DNA of 64,000 bases. Origin: Microbispora oryzae (GTDB lineage: Bacteria; Actinomycetota; Actinomycetes; Streptosporangiales; Streptosporangiaceae). The translations under genes and the position numbers were made by a program. The DNA is taken from NCBI RefSeq assembly GCF_017896165.1, contig NZ_JAFCNB010000004.1, forward strand, positions 310,001 through 374,000, read 5' to 3'. This document shows positions 45,254 through 53,267 of the stretch, piece by piece. Position 1 is the stretch's first letter, and every line of letters starts with the position of its first letter. The notes beneath the pieces are model-generated. The model ran no database searches, was not told the origin of the DNA, and saw only the letters and a list, made by a program, of their open reading frames with translations.

Positions 45254-46018
45254 ATGACTGAGCATCTCTACTTCTCCACCCTGCTGCGGATGATTGACGA
45301 GCGGTCCGCCGCGTTCCGCGCCACCGTCGCCGCGGCCCCCAGCCTCGACGCCGACGTCCCATCCTGCCCGGGCTGGACGTTGTACGACCTGGCGAACCAC
45401 CTCAGTGAGGGGGACCGCTTCTGGGCCTACATCGTGCTGAACACCGCGCCCGGCGACGAGCGGCCGAGCAAGGACGGGCTGGCGGCGCCCATGGAGCGCA
45501 AGGCCCTCATAACCTGGCTGGCCGACTCGACGGAGCAGCTGCTTACTGCTCTGCGCGAGGCCGGCCCGGACCGGGGCTGCTGGGCCTGGTGGGAGCCGCT
45601 GGCCTCGCCGCACACGGTGGCCGCCGTGGCCCGCCGCCGCGTCCCAGAGTCGCTGATCCACACCTACGACGCCCAGCTGGCCTCCGGTACCCCGCAGGAG
45701 CTGCCGACGACCGAGGCGGGCGACGCCATCGAGGAGTTCCTCGCCACCGTCTGCACCGGCACGATCCCGTGGCCGGGCGAGCCCGCCACCATGGACTACC
45801 ACGCAGCCGAGGCTGGCTCCTGGCGCCAGACGGTGGACGCCGCCGGTTCCCGCTTCACCCGCCTCACCGCGGCGGAGGCCGCCGAGAGCAAGCCCACCGC
45901 CGCCATCTACGGCACGGCGAGCGAGATGGCCCTGCTCATGTACAAGCGCATCCCGGCCGGCTCGCTGCGGATGGAGGGCGACGCCGACCTGCTCCAGCAG
46001 CTGCAGGACTGGGACTAA
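45254..46018 (+). CDS. Maleylpyruvate isomerase-family mycothiol-dependent protein
   Basis: A 254-residue DinB/MDMPI-fold protein: LLRMIDERSAAFRATVAA, DVPSCPGWTLYDLANHLSEGDRFWAY (His metal ligand), SPHTVAAVARRRVPESLIHTYDAQLASG with the further His and Asp, and a C-terminal SCP2-like TAAIYGTASEMALLMYKRIPAGSLRMEGDADLLQQL. Members are mycothiol S-transferases acting on electrophiles. Metal ligands look intact. Its 3' end is 18 bases from the IS5 remnant. ATG start at 45254. Confidence 0.87.
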   Translation: MTEHLYFSTLLRMIDERSAAFRATVAAAPSLDADVPSCPGWTLYDLANHLSEGDRFWAYIVLNTAPGDERPSKDGLAAPMERKALITWLADSTEQLLTALREAGPDRGCWAWWEPLASPHTVAAVARRRVPESLIHTYDAQLASGTPQELPTTEAGDAIEEFLATVCTGTIPWPGEPATMDYHAAEAGSWRQTVDAAGSRFTRLTAAEAAESKPTAAIYGTASEMALLMYKRIPAGSLRMEGDADLLQQLQDWD

Positions 46019-46036
46019 GACCGACCAGCAAATGGA

Positions 46037-46283
46037 TCACTTGAGGCGTCGGGTGGTGGGGCGGCCGTCCCAGCGGTAGCGGGGTCGCGCGGCGGATGAG
46101 CATACGCAGCGTGACGATCGCTGCGGACAGATAGAGGTAGAAGTCCACGCCGCGGCTGCGCTTCTCGGTACAGCGCCGCAACTTGCCGAAGCCGTTCACT
46201 TCGGTGGCCACCGAACGCTTCAGGCCCTGTTTGCCTCGGTCCACCGGGGAACGGCCGGGAGCGTGCACGCCGACGGCACCCAT
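46037..46283 (-). pseudogene. IS5-family transposase remnant
   Basis: Two pieces of an IS5-type DDE transposase are joined: PGRSPVDRGKQGLKRSVATE (start of the catalytic domain) directly followed by VNGFGKLRRCTEKRSRGVDFYLYLSAAIVTLRMLIRR (C-terminal end), so about 100-130 residues are deleted. After RMLIRR the expected end (RYRWDGRPTTRRLK, stop at 46037-46039) is in another frame, so there is also a frameshift near 46090. It is non-functional. No terminal inverted repeats were recognised. Confidence 0.82.
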
Positions 46284-46353
46284 CCCTGGTCAATGGCAAT
46301 GCCCTGTGTCATGCCTCGACGGTAAGCCTGTACCCAGGTACGGAATGCAACCC

Positions 46354-46479
46354 ATGCGTCTGATGATCGGCTACACCTGTGACACCCTGGAGTTCACCCG
46401 GCTGCCGCTGCGCATCGCCGAAGGCGATCTCGCCGGCGCCGCCGTGGACCGCACCTGGCCGGGCCCGATCAGCGGGTGA
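46354..46479 (+). pseudogene. Possible 41-residue gene stub
   Basis: Frame MRLMIGYTCDTLEFTRLPLRIAEGDLAGAAVDRTWPGPISG, just beyond the IS5 remnant. No ribosome site and no known family; it may be the end of a gene broken by the insertion. Weak call. Confidence 0.3.
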
Positions 46480-46519
46480 GCCCCAACACGGAGCCCGGCC
46501 GCGACCAAAGAGAGCAGGC

Positions 46520-46960
46520 ATGACCGGATCACAGGGATGGGACCTGCTCATCGGCATCGCGGCCGCGCTGCTGGCCACCTGGCTCCTCCTGATCGCCGCA
46601 CTGGCCGTCGCCCGCCCCCGCGGCGGCCTGCTCCGCGAGGCGCTGCGGCTGCTGCCCGACACGTTGCGCCTGGTGCGCCGTCTGGCCGCCGATCCCGGCC
46701 TGCCCCGCGGCGTCCGTGTCCGGCTCGCGCTGCTGCTGGCCTACCTGGCCTTCCCCATCGACCTGGTGCCCGACGTCATCCCCGTGCTGGGCTACGCCGA
46801 CGACGCCATCATCGTCACCGTGGTCCTGCGCTCGGTGGTCCGCCGTGCCGGCCTGGACGCTGTGCGCCGGCACTGGCCCGGCACCGACGACGGCTTCGGC
46901 GCCCTGGCCCGCCTGACCGGCCTGACCCCGCCCGCGCCGCACGGCAGCACGGCCGAGTGA
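46520..46960 (+). CDS. DUF1232 (YkvA-like) membrane protein
   Basis: A 146-residue protein with an N-terminal TM segment (DLLIGIAAALLATWLLLIAALAVA, residues about 8-31), a basic helical stretch, and the DUF1232 motif RLALLLAYLAFPIDLVPDVIPVLGYADDAIIVTVVLRSVVRRAG (about 73-116) with its F-P-I-D-L-(V/I)-P-D core. Function of the family is unknown. GAGCAGG precedes the ATG. It ends 6 bases before the convergent decarboxylase stop. Confidence 0.88.
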   Translation: MTGSQGWDLLIGIAAALLATWLLLIAALAVARPRGGLLREALRLLPDTLRLVRRLAADPGLPRGVRVRLALLLAYLAFPIDLVPDVIPVLGYADDAIIVTVVLRSVVRRAGLDAVRRHWPGTDDGFGALARLTGLTPPAPHGSTAE

Positions 46961-46966
46961 TCGGCA

Positions 46967-48409
46967 TCAGCCGGCTCTTCTTCCGCATCGGTTGCCGGGC
47001 TCAGTCTCCCCGGCGGCGTCCCTGATCTCGTCCAGCAGTACCTGGAGGTCGCCCTCGGTGGTGTCCGGGTGCAGGATGCAGGCCCGCAGGACGGCGGAGC
47101 CGGACAGGCGGGTGCCGGTGAGGAAGGCCCGCCCCCGTCGCTGGACGGCGGCGGGGATGGCACGGTTCAGCGCCTCGACGGCACCGTCGTCGAGGGACGC
47201 GGGCCGATAGCGGAACGCGACCACCGAGGTGACCGCAGGCGCGAGCAGGTCGAAGTCGGCCGCGGAGTCGATCATGTCGGCCAGGGTCGCGGCCAGCCCG
47301 GTGGTGGCGCGTACCAGCCGGGTGACGCCGTCCCGCCCGAGATGGGCGATCGTGGCCCACACCCGCAAGGCGCGGAACGGACGGGTCTGCTCCGGGCCGT
47401 ACTCGGAGAACCAGCCGAGATCGTCCGAGTCGTCCTCCAGGTAGGCGGGAACGAGGCTGAAGGTGCCGCGCGGCCCGGCCGGATCGCGGAACAGGACGCA
47501 TCCGCAGTCGACCGGCACACCGAGCCACTTGTGCGGGTCGATGACGAGAGAGTCGGCTCGCTCCAGGCCGGTGAAAGCGGGACGGGCCCGCTCCGCGAGG
47601 ACCCCGAGCGCGCCATAGGCCCCGTCGATGTGAAACCACATCCCGTGTGCCTCGGCGATGTCGGCGACCTCGTTCAGCGGGTCGACGGCGCCGGTGTTCA
47701 CCGTGCCCGCGCTGGCGGCGATGAGGAACGGCCGCACGCCCGCGTCGAGATCCGCGCTGATCAGGCGGCGCAGCTCGCCGGGGTCGAGCCGGAAGGCGCG
47801 GTCGACGGGAACGGTGCGCGTGTACTGCCCGCCGAGACCCAGGAGCTCGACCGCCTTGCGCAGGCAGCTGTGTCCCTCGGCCGGTAGATACACGGCGAGC
47901 GGAGCGGACCCGTAGAGGCCGGTCGCGCGGACGTTCAGGCCCTGCCGGTGTACGGCCCGCTGCCGGGCGGTCGCCAGGGCGATGACGGTGGCCATGGACG
48001 CTCCGCTGGTGAGCAGCCCCGCGCCGGGCGGGTGGGGGAAGCCCACCAGCTCGGCGAGCCATCGTACGGCCGTGCGCTCCAGCAGGGCACCGGCGTGGTC
48101 GCCGCCGGCGCAGCTGGGATTGAGGGCGGCCGACGGCGCGGCGACCAGGACCCCGGCGGGGGAGGGCGGGGAGTTGACCCAGCCGAAGAACCGGGGATGC
48201 CCGTTGCCCATCGGGTGGGGCAGCACGCGTTCGCGCACGTCGTCGAGCAGCTCCCGCAGCGGGCGACCGGTGAGGGGGAGCGGCTGGCCGGTCAGCCACT
48301 CCCGGTCGGGCTCGGGAACCGGCTGCCAGACCGGGCCGCGGGGGACGGCGTTCAGGTGGTCGGCCGCGATGTCGGCGGCGAACCGCAGAGCGTCGTTCAG
48401 GTCACTCAT
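46967..48409 (-). CDS. PLP-dependent amino-acid decarboxylase, group II
   Basis: A 480-residue aromatic-L-amino-acid/glutamate decarboxylase-type enzyme: HPRFFGWVNSPPSPAGVL, GLLTSGASMATVIALATAR, SCLRKAVELLGLG, AASAGTVNTGAVDPLNEVADIAEAHGMWFHIDGAYGAL with the PLP Asp, and LVIDPHKWLGVPVDCG with the Schiff-base Lys (about residue 293). The substrate cannot be read; aromatic amino acids or diaminobutyrate are candidates. Stop is convergent with DUF1232. Motif copy E lies 38-71 bases upstream and may hold its operator. Confidence 0.9.
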   Translation of the reverse strand: MSDLNDALRFAADIAADHLNAVPRGPVWQPVPEPDREWLTGQPLPLTGRPLRELLDDVRERVLPHPMGNGHPRFFGWVNSPPSPAGVLVAAPSAALNPSCAGGDHAGALLERTAVRWLAELVGFPHPPGAGLLTSGASMATVIALATARQRAVHRQGLNVRATGLYGSAPLAVYLPAEGHSCLRKAVELLGLGGQYTRTVPVDRAFRLDPGELRRLISADLDAGVRPFLIAASAGTVNTGAVDPLNEVADIAEAHGMWFHIDGAYGALGVLAERARPAFTGLERADSLVIDPHKWLGVPVDCGCVLFRDPAGPRGTFSLVPAYLEDDSDDLGWFSEYGPEQTRPFRALRVWATIAHLGRDGVTRLVRATTGLAATLADMIDSAADFDLLAPAVTSVVAFRYRPASLDDGAVEALNRAIPAAVQRRGRAFLTGTRLSGSAVLRACILHPDTTEGDLQVLLDEIRDAAGETEPGNRCGRRAG

Positions 48410-48446
48410 GTCGATCTCCGTGCCCCGGATTGTGACATCGTAATAA

Positions 48447-48480
48447 ATCTACATTGTAAAGGCGCCGGCTGAGGTCAGGA
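48447..48480. promoter_or_regulatory. Dispersed motif copy E
   Basis: Plus strand begins ATCTACATTGTAAAGGCG; 30 of 34 bases match copy C at 19669-19702, and 17 of the first 20 match copy D. On the minus strand it precedes the decarboxylase gene, with a -10-like TATTAC next to it. Confidence 0.5.
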
Positions 48481-48554
48481 TCCTCAAGATCGACAAATTC
48501 TACGTCCACTGGGAGACCGAACCTCGGCGCATCGCCTGGATGCGTCCGTGGGAG
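48447..48554 (+). pseudogene. Possible coding fragment between decarboxylase and sigma factor
   Basis: From just after a TAA at 48444, the plus strand reads IYIVKAPAEVRILKIDKF followed by YVHWETEPRRIAWMRPWELSQ. The Lys/Ile/Tyr-rich, low-GC wording differs from antisense frames here, so it may be the 3' part of a lost gene. No start codon or known family; weak call. Confidence 0.25.
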
Positions 48555-49793
48555 CTATCGCAGTTGGTCGCGGCGGCGTGTCAGAGAGGCGGTCTCGGCG
48601 GTGTTGCCCGCCAGGTCGATGGCCTTGTCGTAGGCCGCGCGCGACTCCCGGCCGCGGCCCAGCCTGCGCAGCAGGTCGGCGCGGGTGGCGTGGTAGGCGT
48701 GATAGCGGGCCAACCTGGGCTCGAGACGGTCGACGGCCGCCAGTGCCACCTCCGGGCCGTCGAGCTCGGCGACTGCGATGGCCCGGTTGAGGGCGATGAT
48801 CGGCGAGGGGTCGAGGCGGACGAGCTGGTCGTAGAGGGCGAGGACCTGCGACCAGTCGGTGTCGCGCATGTCGCGGGCGGAGGTGTGCACGGCGTTGATC
48901 GCCGCGAGGATCTGGTAGCGACCCGGGGCCACGCCGGCGGCGGCAGCGGCGAGGCGCTCGCGCACCAGCCGGTGGCCCTCGGCGATCAGCGCCGCGTCCC
49001 AGGTCCCACGGTCTTGTTGGTCGAGAGAGACCAGTTCGCCGCCGGCCGAGATCCGGGCGGGGCGGCGGGCCTCGATGAGGAGCATCAGCGCCAGCAGCCC
49101 GGCCACCTCACCGTCGTCGGGCAGGAGGGCACGGATCAGGCGGGTGAGCCGGATCGCCTCGGCGGTCAGCTCGGGCCGTAGGGGATCGGTGCCGGGGCTG
49201 GTGGCCAGGTAGCCCTCGTTGAAGACGAGGTAGAGGACGGCGAGGACGCCGGAGACGCGTGCCGGGAGATCCTCGGCGGACGGCACGCGATAGGGGATGC
49301 GGGCCGCCTTGATCTTGGCCTTCGCGCGGGTGATCCGCTGCCCCATGGCGCTCTCGGCCACCAGGAAGGCGCGGGCGATCTCGGGCATGGTCAGGCCGGC
49401 GACCATGCGCAGCGTCAGCGCCACGCGGGTCTCCATCGCCAGCGCCGGGTGACAGCACGTGAAGATCAGCCGGAGCCGGTCGTCGTCGATGACGCCGAGA
49501 GGCTCGGGCGGGTCGTCGTAGGACATCTGAGCCTTCCTGTGCTTGTCGTCGCGCTTGTTCTCGCGCCGGATCCGGTCGATGGCCTGGCGGTTGGCGGTGG
49601 TGGTCAGCCAGGCGCCCGGGTTGGGGGGCACGCCGTCGGCCGGCCACCGCTGGACGGCGGTGGCGAACGCCTCGGCGGCCGCCTCCTCGGCGATGTCGAG
49701 GTCACCGAAGCGCCTGGTCAGGGAGGCGACCACCCGTGCCCATTCCTCATGGTGCGCCTGGGTGATCGCCTCACGGACGTCGATCCTGGTCAC
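48555..49793 (-). CDS. ECF42-type RNA polymerase sigma factor
   Basis: A 412-residue sigma factor: region 2 (HHEEWARVVASLTRRFGDLDIAEEAAAEAFATAVQRWPADGVPPNPGAWLTTTANRQAIDRIRRE), region 4 (RVALTLRMVAGLTMPEIARAFLVAESAMGQRITRAKAKIK), then a long C-terminal TPR-like domain (SQVLALYDQLVRLDPSPIIALNRAIAVAELDGPEVALAAVDRL). This architecture and the DGPF neighbour define ECF42. GTG at 49793 overlaps the neighbour's stop as GTGA; longer starts to 49826 are unlikely. No anti-sigma factor is adjacent, consistent with control through the C-terminal domain. Confidence 0.95.
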   Translation of the reverse strand: MTRIDVREAITQAHHEEWARVVASLTRRFGDLDIAEEAAAEAFATAVQRWPADGVPPNPGAWLTTTANRQAIDRIRRENKRDDKHRKAQMSYDDPPEPLGVIDDDRLRLIFTCCHPALAMETRVALTLRMVAGLTMPEIARAFLVAESAMGQRITRAKAKIKAARIPYRVPSAEDLPARVSGVLAVLYLVFNEGYLATSPGTDPLRPELTAEAIRLTRLIRALLPDDGEVAGLLALMLLIEARRPARISAGGELVSLDQQDRGTWDAALIAEGHRLVRERLAAAAAGVAPGRYQILAAINAVHTSARDMRDTDWSQVLALYDQLVRLDPSPIIALNRAIAVAELDGPEVALAAVDRLEPRLARYHAYHATRADLLRRLGRGRESRAAYDKAIDLAGNTAETASLTRRRDQLR

Positions 49794-50113
49794 AGGAACG
49801 GCCGCACCTCGACTTTCCGGTTGCAATGCTTCGACCCCTCGGCGGCGAGCTTGAGCGCCACGTCGAGGTCGGGGGCCTCGATGATCCAGAAGCCGGCGAG
49901 GTACTCCTTGGACTCCAGGAAGGGTCCGTCGGTGAGCATCGCGTCCTCGCCCCGGTTGTCGATGACGGTCGCCGCGCTGGGCGAGGCGAGGCCGCCGGCG
50001 AAGACCCAGTGGCCCTCGGCCTGGAGCCGCTCGTTGAACACGTCGATCGCGGCGTCCTCCTCCGGGGTGGCGAGGCCGGCCTGGTCGTGGATCACGGAGA
50101 TCAGGTACTGCAT
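49790..50113 (-). CDS. YCII/DGPF-domain protein
   Basis: A 107-residue YCII-related protein with MQYLISVIHDQAGLATPEE, VFNERLQAEGHWVFAGGL, the signature MLTDGPFLESKEYLAGFWIIEAPDLDVALKLA and a KVEVRPF end. DGPF proteins are the constant partners and main targets of ECF42 factors; a sensor or enzyme role has been proposed without a known substrate. It is translationally coupled to the sigma gene by GTGA. Confidence 0.93.
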   Translation of the reverse strand: MQYLISVIHDQAGLATPEEDAAIDVFNERLQAEGHWVFAGGLASPSAATVIDNRGEDAMLTDGPFLESKEYLAGFWIIEAPDLDVALKLAAEGSKHCNRKVEVRPFL

Positions 50114-50165
50114 CTGAGGATCGTCTCCTGTGGTGTCAGGACAGTGTGGTGTGCCGGTCGGGTGC

Positions 50166-50786
50166 TCAAGCCTGCGCGTACCGCGGGCGCCCGGCCGGCC
50201 GGTACATCTGGATCGTCACGCCTTTGGAGTCGATTCGCGACTCGACCAGGTCGAGCGCATGATCCAGGCCGGCGTCCGGGAACAGTCGCGCGCCCTGGCC
50301 GAGAATCACCGGGATCACGATCAGAGTCATCTCGTCGACCAGTTCGTTCTCCAGCAGCCACCGGGTCAGGGTGCCGCTGCCGTGGACCTGCAGCTCACCC
50401 CCCGGCTTGGCCTTCAGGTCCGCGATGGCGGTCGCAAGGTCGTCGGACAGGACGGTGGTGCCGGACCACGCAGGGTCGGCGAGTGTGGTCGATGCCACGT
50501 ATTTGGGCCGTGTGTTCAACGCCCGCATGACGGGCTCCCAGCCAGGGACATCCTGGACCGTGCAGGACCCCCACGAGTCGGCGAACAGCTCGTAGGTCCG
50601 GCGCCCGAGGAGGAAGGCGTCGGCGCGCTGGTAGGTCTGGTTGATGAACGCGTGGGTCTCGTTGTCGCCCTTGCCCAGGGCCCATCCGCCGCGCTCGAAT
50701 CCGTTCCTGCGGTCCTCGTCCGACGCGCCGCCGTTTCCCTGCATCACTCCATCGATGGTGATCTGGGTCATGGTCGTCAGCTTCAT
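50166..50786 (-). CDS. Dihydrofolate-reductase-like (RibD C-terminal) protein
   Basis: A 206-residue protein: TQITIDGVMQGNG, RADAFLLGRRTYELFADSW, KYVASTTLADPAWSGTTVL, LKAKPGGELQVHGSGTLTRWLLENELVDEMTLIVIPVILGQGARLFPD. This is the small RibD_C/DHFR-fold group found near ECF41/42 and YCII genes. It lies 52 bases upstream of the DGPF gene on the same strand and probably shares its transcript. Expected to bind NADPH; substrate unknown. Confidence 0.9.
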   Translation of the reverse strand: MKLTTMTQITIDGVMQGNGGASDEDRRNGFERGGWALGKGDNETHAFINQTYQRADAFLLGRRTYELFADSWGSCTVQDVPGWEPVMRALNTRPKYVASTTLADPAWSGTTVLSDDLATAIADLKAKPGGELQVHGSGTLTRWLLENELVDEMTLIVIPVILGQGARLFPDAGLDHALDLVESRIDSKGVTIQMYRPAGRPRYAQA

Positions 50787-51117
50787 GATCGGGGTTCCTT
50801 GTCTTGGCGCCGCCCCTTGTGGGCGGCCTCACCCCTGCTACGAACACCACCGCTCCGATCCGACACCGCTTCCTGGATTTCTTTGAAGAACTTTCCAGGA
50901 CGCCGGTCGTCCGCGCCCAAACCCAGCACGTCAACACGGCCTGAGCAGGAGTGATGTGGGGGAGGGGCTACCCAGTGGGCGGCGAGAAGGGCAAGGGGAA
51001 CACCCACTCCTTGCCACTACCAAGCTATAGCGCATGGGGGGGCTTGCCACAAGACCCCGGTCGTGCCGCACAATCGCCCTTCGACAGCGGGACGTACGGA
51101 GACTGGGGGGCCGCGGA
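50787..51117. other. Divergent intergenic region
   Basis: 331 bases between the reductase (minus) and GT1 glycosyltransferase (plus). No gene supported. A 7-bp inverted repeat GGCAAGG/CCTTGCC (50990-51015) is the only structure noted; it must contain both promoters. Confidence 0.45.
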
Positions 51118-52365
51118 ATGCGCGTTGTGTTGGTGACCTACGGGTCGCGCGGGGACGTCGAGCCGATGACGGGGCTGGCGGTGCGGCTACAGGCGCTCGG
51201 CGCCGAGGTGCGGGTGTGCGCGCCGCCGGACTTCGCGGAGCTGCTGGACGATGCCGGTGTGCCGCTGACTCCCGTGGGCTGGCCGATCCGCGCGCTGGCG
51301 ACGGGGGCGATCCCCGGTAAGGCGAAGGTGACTCTGTCCGACATCGCCGCCGAGTTGACCGCCATGGCGTACGAGGCGGTCGCCGGGGCGGCGGAGGGTT
51401 GCGACGCGGTGGTGGCCACCGGTTCGTTCCCGGCCGTGGCGGGTACGCGGGCGGCGGCCGAGAGGCTGGGCGTGCCCTATGTGTTCACGACTTTCTCTCC
51501 GTGTTATCTGCCGTCGCCCCATCACCCGCCTGTCCGGCGGCCGGGTCAGGTGATTCCTCCTGAGGTGACCGGCAACCGGGCGCTGTGGGACCTGCACGCC
51601 GAGAACATGGAGGACATGTTCGGCGAGACGATCAACGTCCACCGGGCGTCGATCGGCCTGCCGCCGGTGAGCGGTGTCCGCGACTACGTCTTCACCGGCC
51701 GCCCGTTCCTGGCGGCCGATCCGGTCCTGGGTCCGTGGCGGGAGACGCCGGAGCTCGACGTGACGCAGACCGGCGCGTGGATCAGGCCGGATGAGCGCCC
51801 GCTGCCGGCCGGTCTGGAGGCGTTCCTGGCGGCCGGTGCGGAGCCGGTGTACGTGGGCTTCGGCAGCATGCCGATGCGGGGGGCGAGCGCGCAGGAGGTC
51901 TCCCGGGCCGTCATCGAGGCGGTCCGGGCGTGGGGCCGTCGTGTCCTGCTCGGGAGCGGCTGGGCCGACCTGGCCCTGATCGACGGCAGGGACGACTGCT
52001 TTCTCGTCGGCGAGGTCAACCAGCAGGCGCTGTTCCGCCGGGTGGCCGCGGTCGTGCATCACGGCGGCGCGGGCACCACGACGGCGGCGGCCCGTGCCGG
52101 GGCGCCGCAGGTGATCGTGCCGCAGGTCGCGGATCAGCCGTACTGGGCGGGCCGGGTGACCGAGCTGGGCATCGGCACGGGACACGACGGTCCCACGCCG
52201 ACCGCCGAGTCCCTGTCGGCCGCGCTCGCGATCGCCCTGGCACCCGAGACCGGTGCCCGTGCGGCCGCCGTGGCCGAGACGGTCCGGACCGATGGGGCGG
52301 ATCTGGCCGCGAAGCTGCTGCTCGACTTGATCGGCCGGGGCGGGCCGGCGGTGTCCGAGGGCTGA
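51118..52365 (+). CDS. GT1-family glycosyltransferase (MGT/GtfB-like)
   Basis: A 415-residue GT-B enzyme related to glycopeptide/macrolide and sterol glycosyltransferases. N-terminal MRVVLVTYGSRGDVEPMTGLAVRLQALGAEVRV, C-terminal donor-binding region PVYVGFGSMPMRG, AVVHHGGAGTTTAAARAGAPQVIVPQVADQPYWAGRVTELGIG (residues about 305-360), the PSPG-like motif with HHGGAGT and D-Q-P-Y-W. Such enzymes inactivate natural products or decorate metabolites; no biosynthetic cluster surrounds it, so detoxification is likelier. ATG at 51118; the in-frame upstream start at 51034 lacks homology. Confidence 0.92.
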   Translation: MRVVLVTYGSRGDVEPMTGLAVRLQALGAEVRVCAPPDFAELLDDAGVPLTPVGWPIRALATGAIPGKAKVTLSDIAAELTAMAYEAVAGAAEGCDAVVATGSFPAVAGTRAAAERLGVPYVFTTFSPCYLPSPHHPPVRRPGQVIPPEVTGNRALWDLHAENMEDMFGETINVHRASIGLPPVSGVRDYVFTGRPFLAADPVLGPWRETPELDVTQTGAWIRPDERPLPAGLEAFLAAGAEPVYVGFGSMPMRGASAQEVSRAVIEAVRAWGRRVLLGSGWADLALIDGRDDCFLVGEVNQQALFRRVAAVVHHGGAGTTTAAARAGAPQVIVPQVADQPYWAGRVTELGIGTGHDGPTPTAESLSAALAIALAPETGARAAAVAETVRTDGADLAAKLLLDLIGRGGPAVSEG

Positions 52366-52375
52366 TCCTGGCGTC

Positions 52376-53185
52376 TCAGGTGTGTGCGGGGTTCATCTCC
52401 CAGGGCGCCTGGGGGAGGATGTCGCCGGTCTCGAGCAGCGACTTGAGGTTCGCCAGGACGGCCGGCCATCCGTGTGAGACGCCGTCGAACATCGCCTGGT
52501 TGGCGAGGTTCTCATGGGTCACGGTGAGGCGGACGATGTCCTGGTGGGGTTCGACCAGGAAGGTGACGACCGACGGTTCCCTGGGCGTTTCGGTGTCGGG
52601 GCTGTCTTCGAAGGTGATGACCAGGCGGGTGGGAGGTTCGGTCTCGATCACGTGACCGACGACGTCGACGGCGCCTGATCCGTCGGTGCGCCGGTGTTCC
52701 CAGGTGGAGCCCGGCTGCCAGTCGGAGACGTTGGCGTGTCCCCAGTAGCGTGCCGTCAGGTCGGCGTCGGTCAGGGCCTTCCACACCTGGTCGGCGTTGG
52801 CGCGGATGTAGGTGACGTAGACGTAGGTCGGTACGGTCGTGGGTTCGTCGCTCATGGCGTACTCCTCTGCCTGGTTCTTGATGGCGGTGATCGCGTCGAG
52901 GCGGGGCCGGTCGAATCCTGAGATCCAGCGCTGCTCGATCTCGTGGATGGGCACCGGGTTGAGGTAGTGAAGCCGCTCCCGTCCGCGCCGTACGACGGTG
53001 ACGAGGTGGGCCCGCTCGAGGATGTCGAGGTGCTGGGTGGCCGATTGGCGTGCCATGTTGAGGTGTTCGCACAGCTCGCGCAGCGTCTGACCGTTGTGTT
53101 GGCGCAGGCGGTCGAGCAGCAGCCGCCGGGTCGGGTCGGCCAGCGCCTTGAAGACCAGGTCCATCTGGGTCGCTTCGGGCTTCAC
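52376..53185 (-). CDS. ArsR regulator fused to SRPBCC (AHSA1-like) domain
   Basis: About 269 residues. N-terminal ArsR winged helix MDLVFKALADPTRRLLLDRLRQHNGQTLRELCEHLNMARQSATQHLDILERAHLV; after a linker and MSDEP at about residue 110, an AHSA1/START-like barrel: VYVTYIRANADQVWKALTDADLTARYWGHANVSDWQPGSTWEHRR...VTHENLANQAMFDGVSHGWPAVLANLKSLLE. This joins repressor and putative ligand-binding domain in one chain. The start is GTG 53185 or ATG 53164; ATG 53215 lies inside the operator and is unlikely. Convergent with the GT1 gene, 10 bases apart. Confidence 0.9.
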   Translation of the reverse strand: MKPEATQMDLVFKALADPTRRLLLDRLRQHNGQTLRELCEHLNMARQSATQHLDILERAHLVTVVRRGRERLHYLNPVPIHEIEQRWISGFDRPRLDAITAIKNQAEEYAMSDEPTTVPTYVYVTYIRANADQVWKALTDADLTARYWGHANVSDWQPGSTWEHRRTDGSGAVDVVGHVIETEPPTRLVITFEDSPDTETPREPSVVTFLVEPHQDIVRLTVTHENLANQAMFDGVSHGWPAVLANLKSLLETGDILPQAPWEMNPAHT

Positions 53186-53191
53186 CCGCCA

Positions 53192-53219
53192 AATTATGCA
53201 GGCGTTTGCCTGCATAATT
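53192..53219. promoter_or_regulatory. ArsR-family operator, perfect 12-bp inverted repeat
   Basis: AATTATGCAGGC (53192-53203), GTTT, GCCTGCATAATT (53208-53219). It ends 7 bases before the GTG of the ArsR-SRPBCC gene and is AT-rich at both ends. Almost certainly autoregulatory. Confidence 0.85.
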
Positions 53220-53267
53220 CAAGTCGGGGCCGTTACCGAGGGGGGCGGCGCCGGCGTTGAGGTGGCG

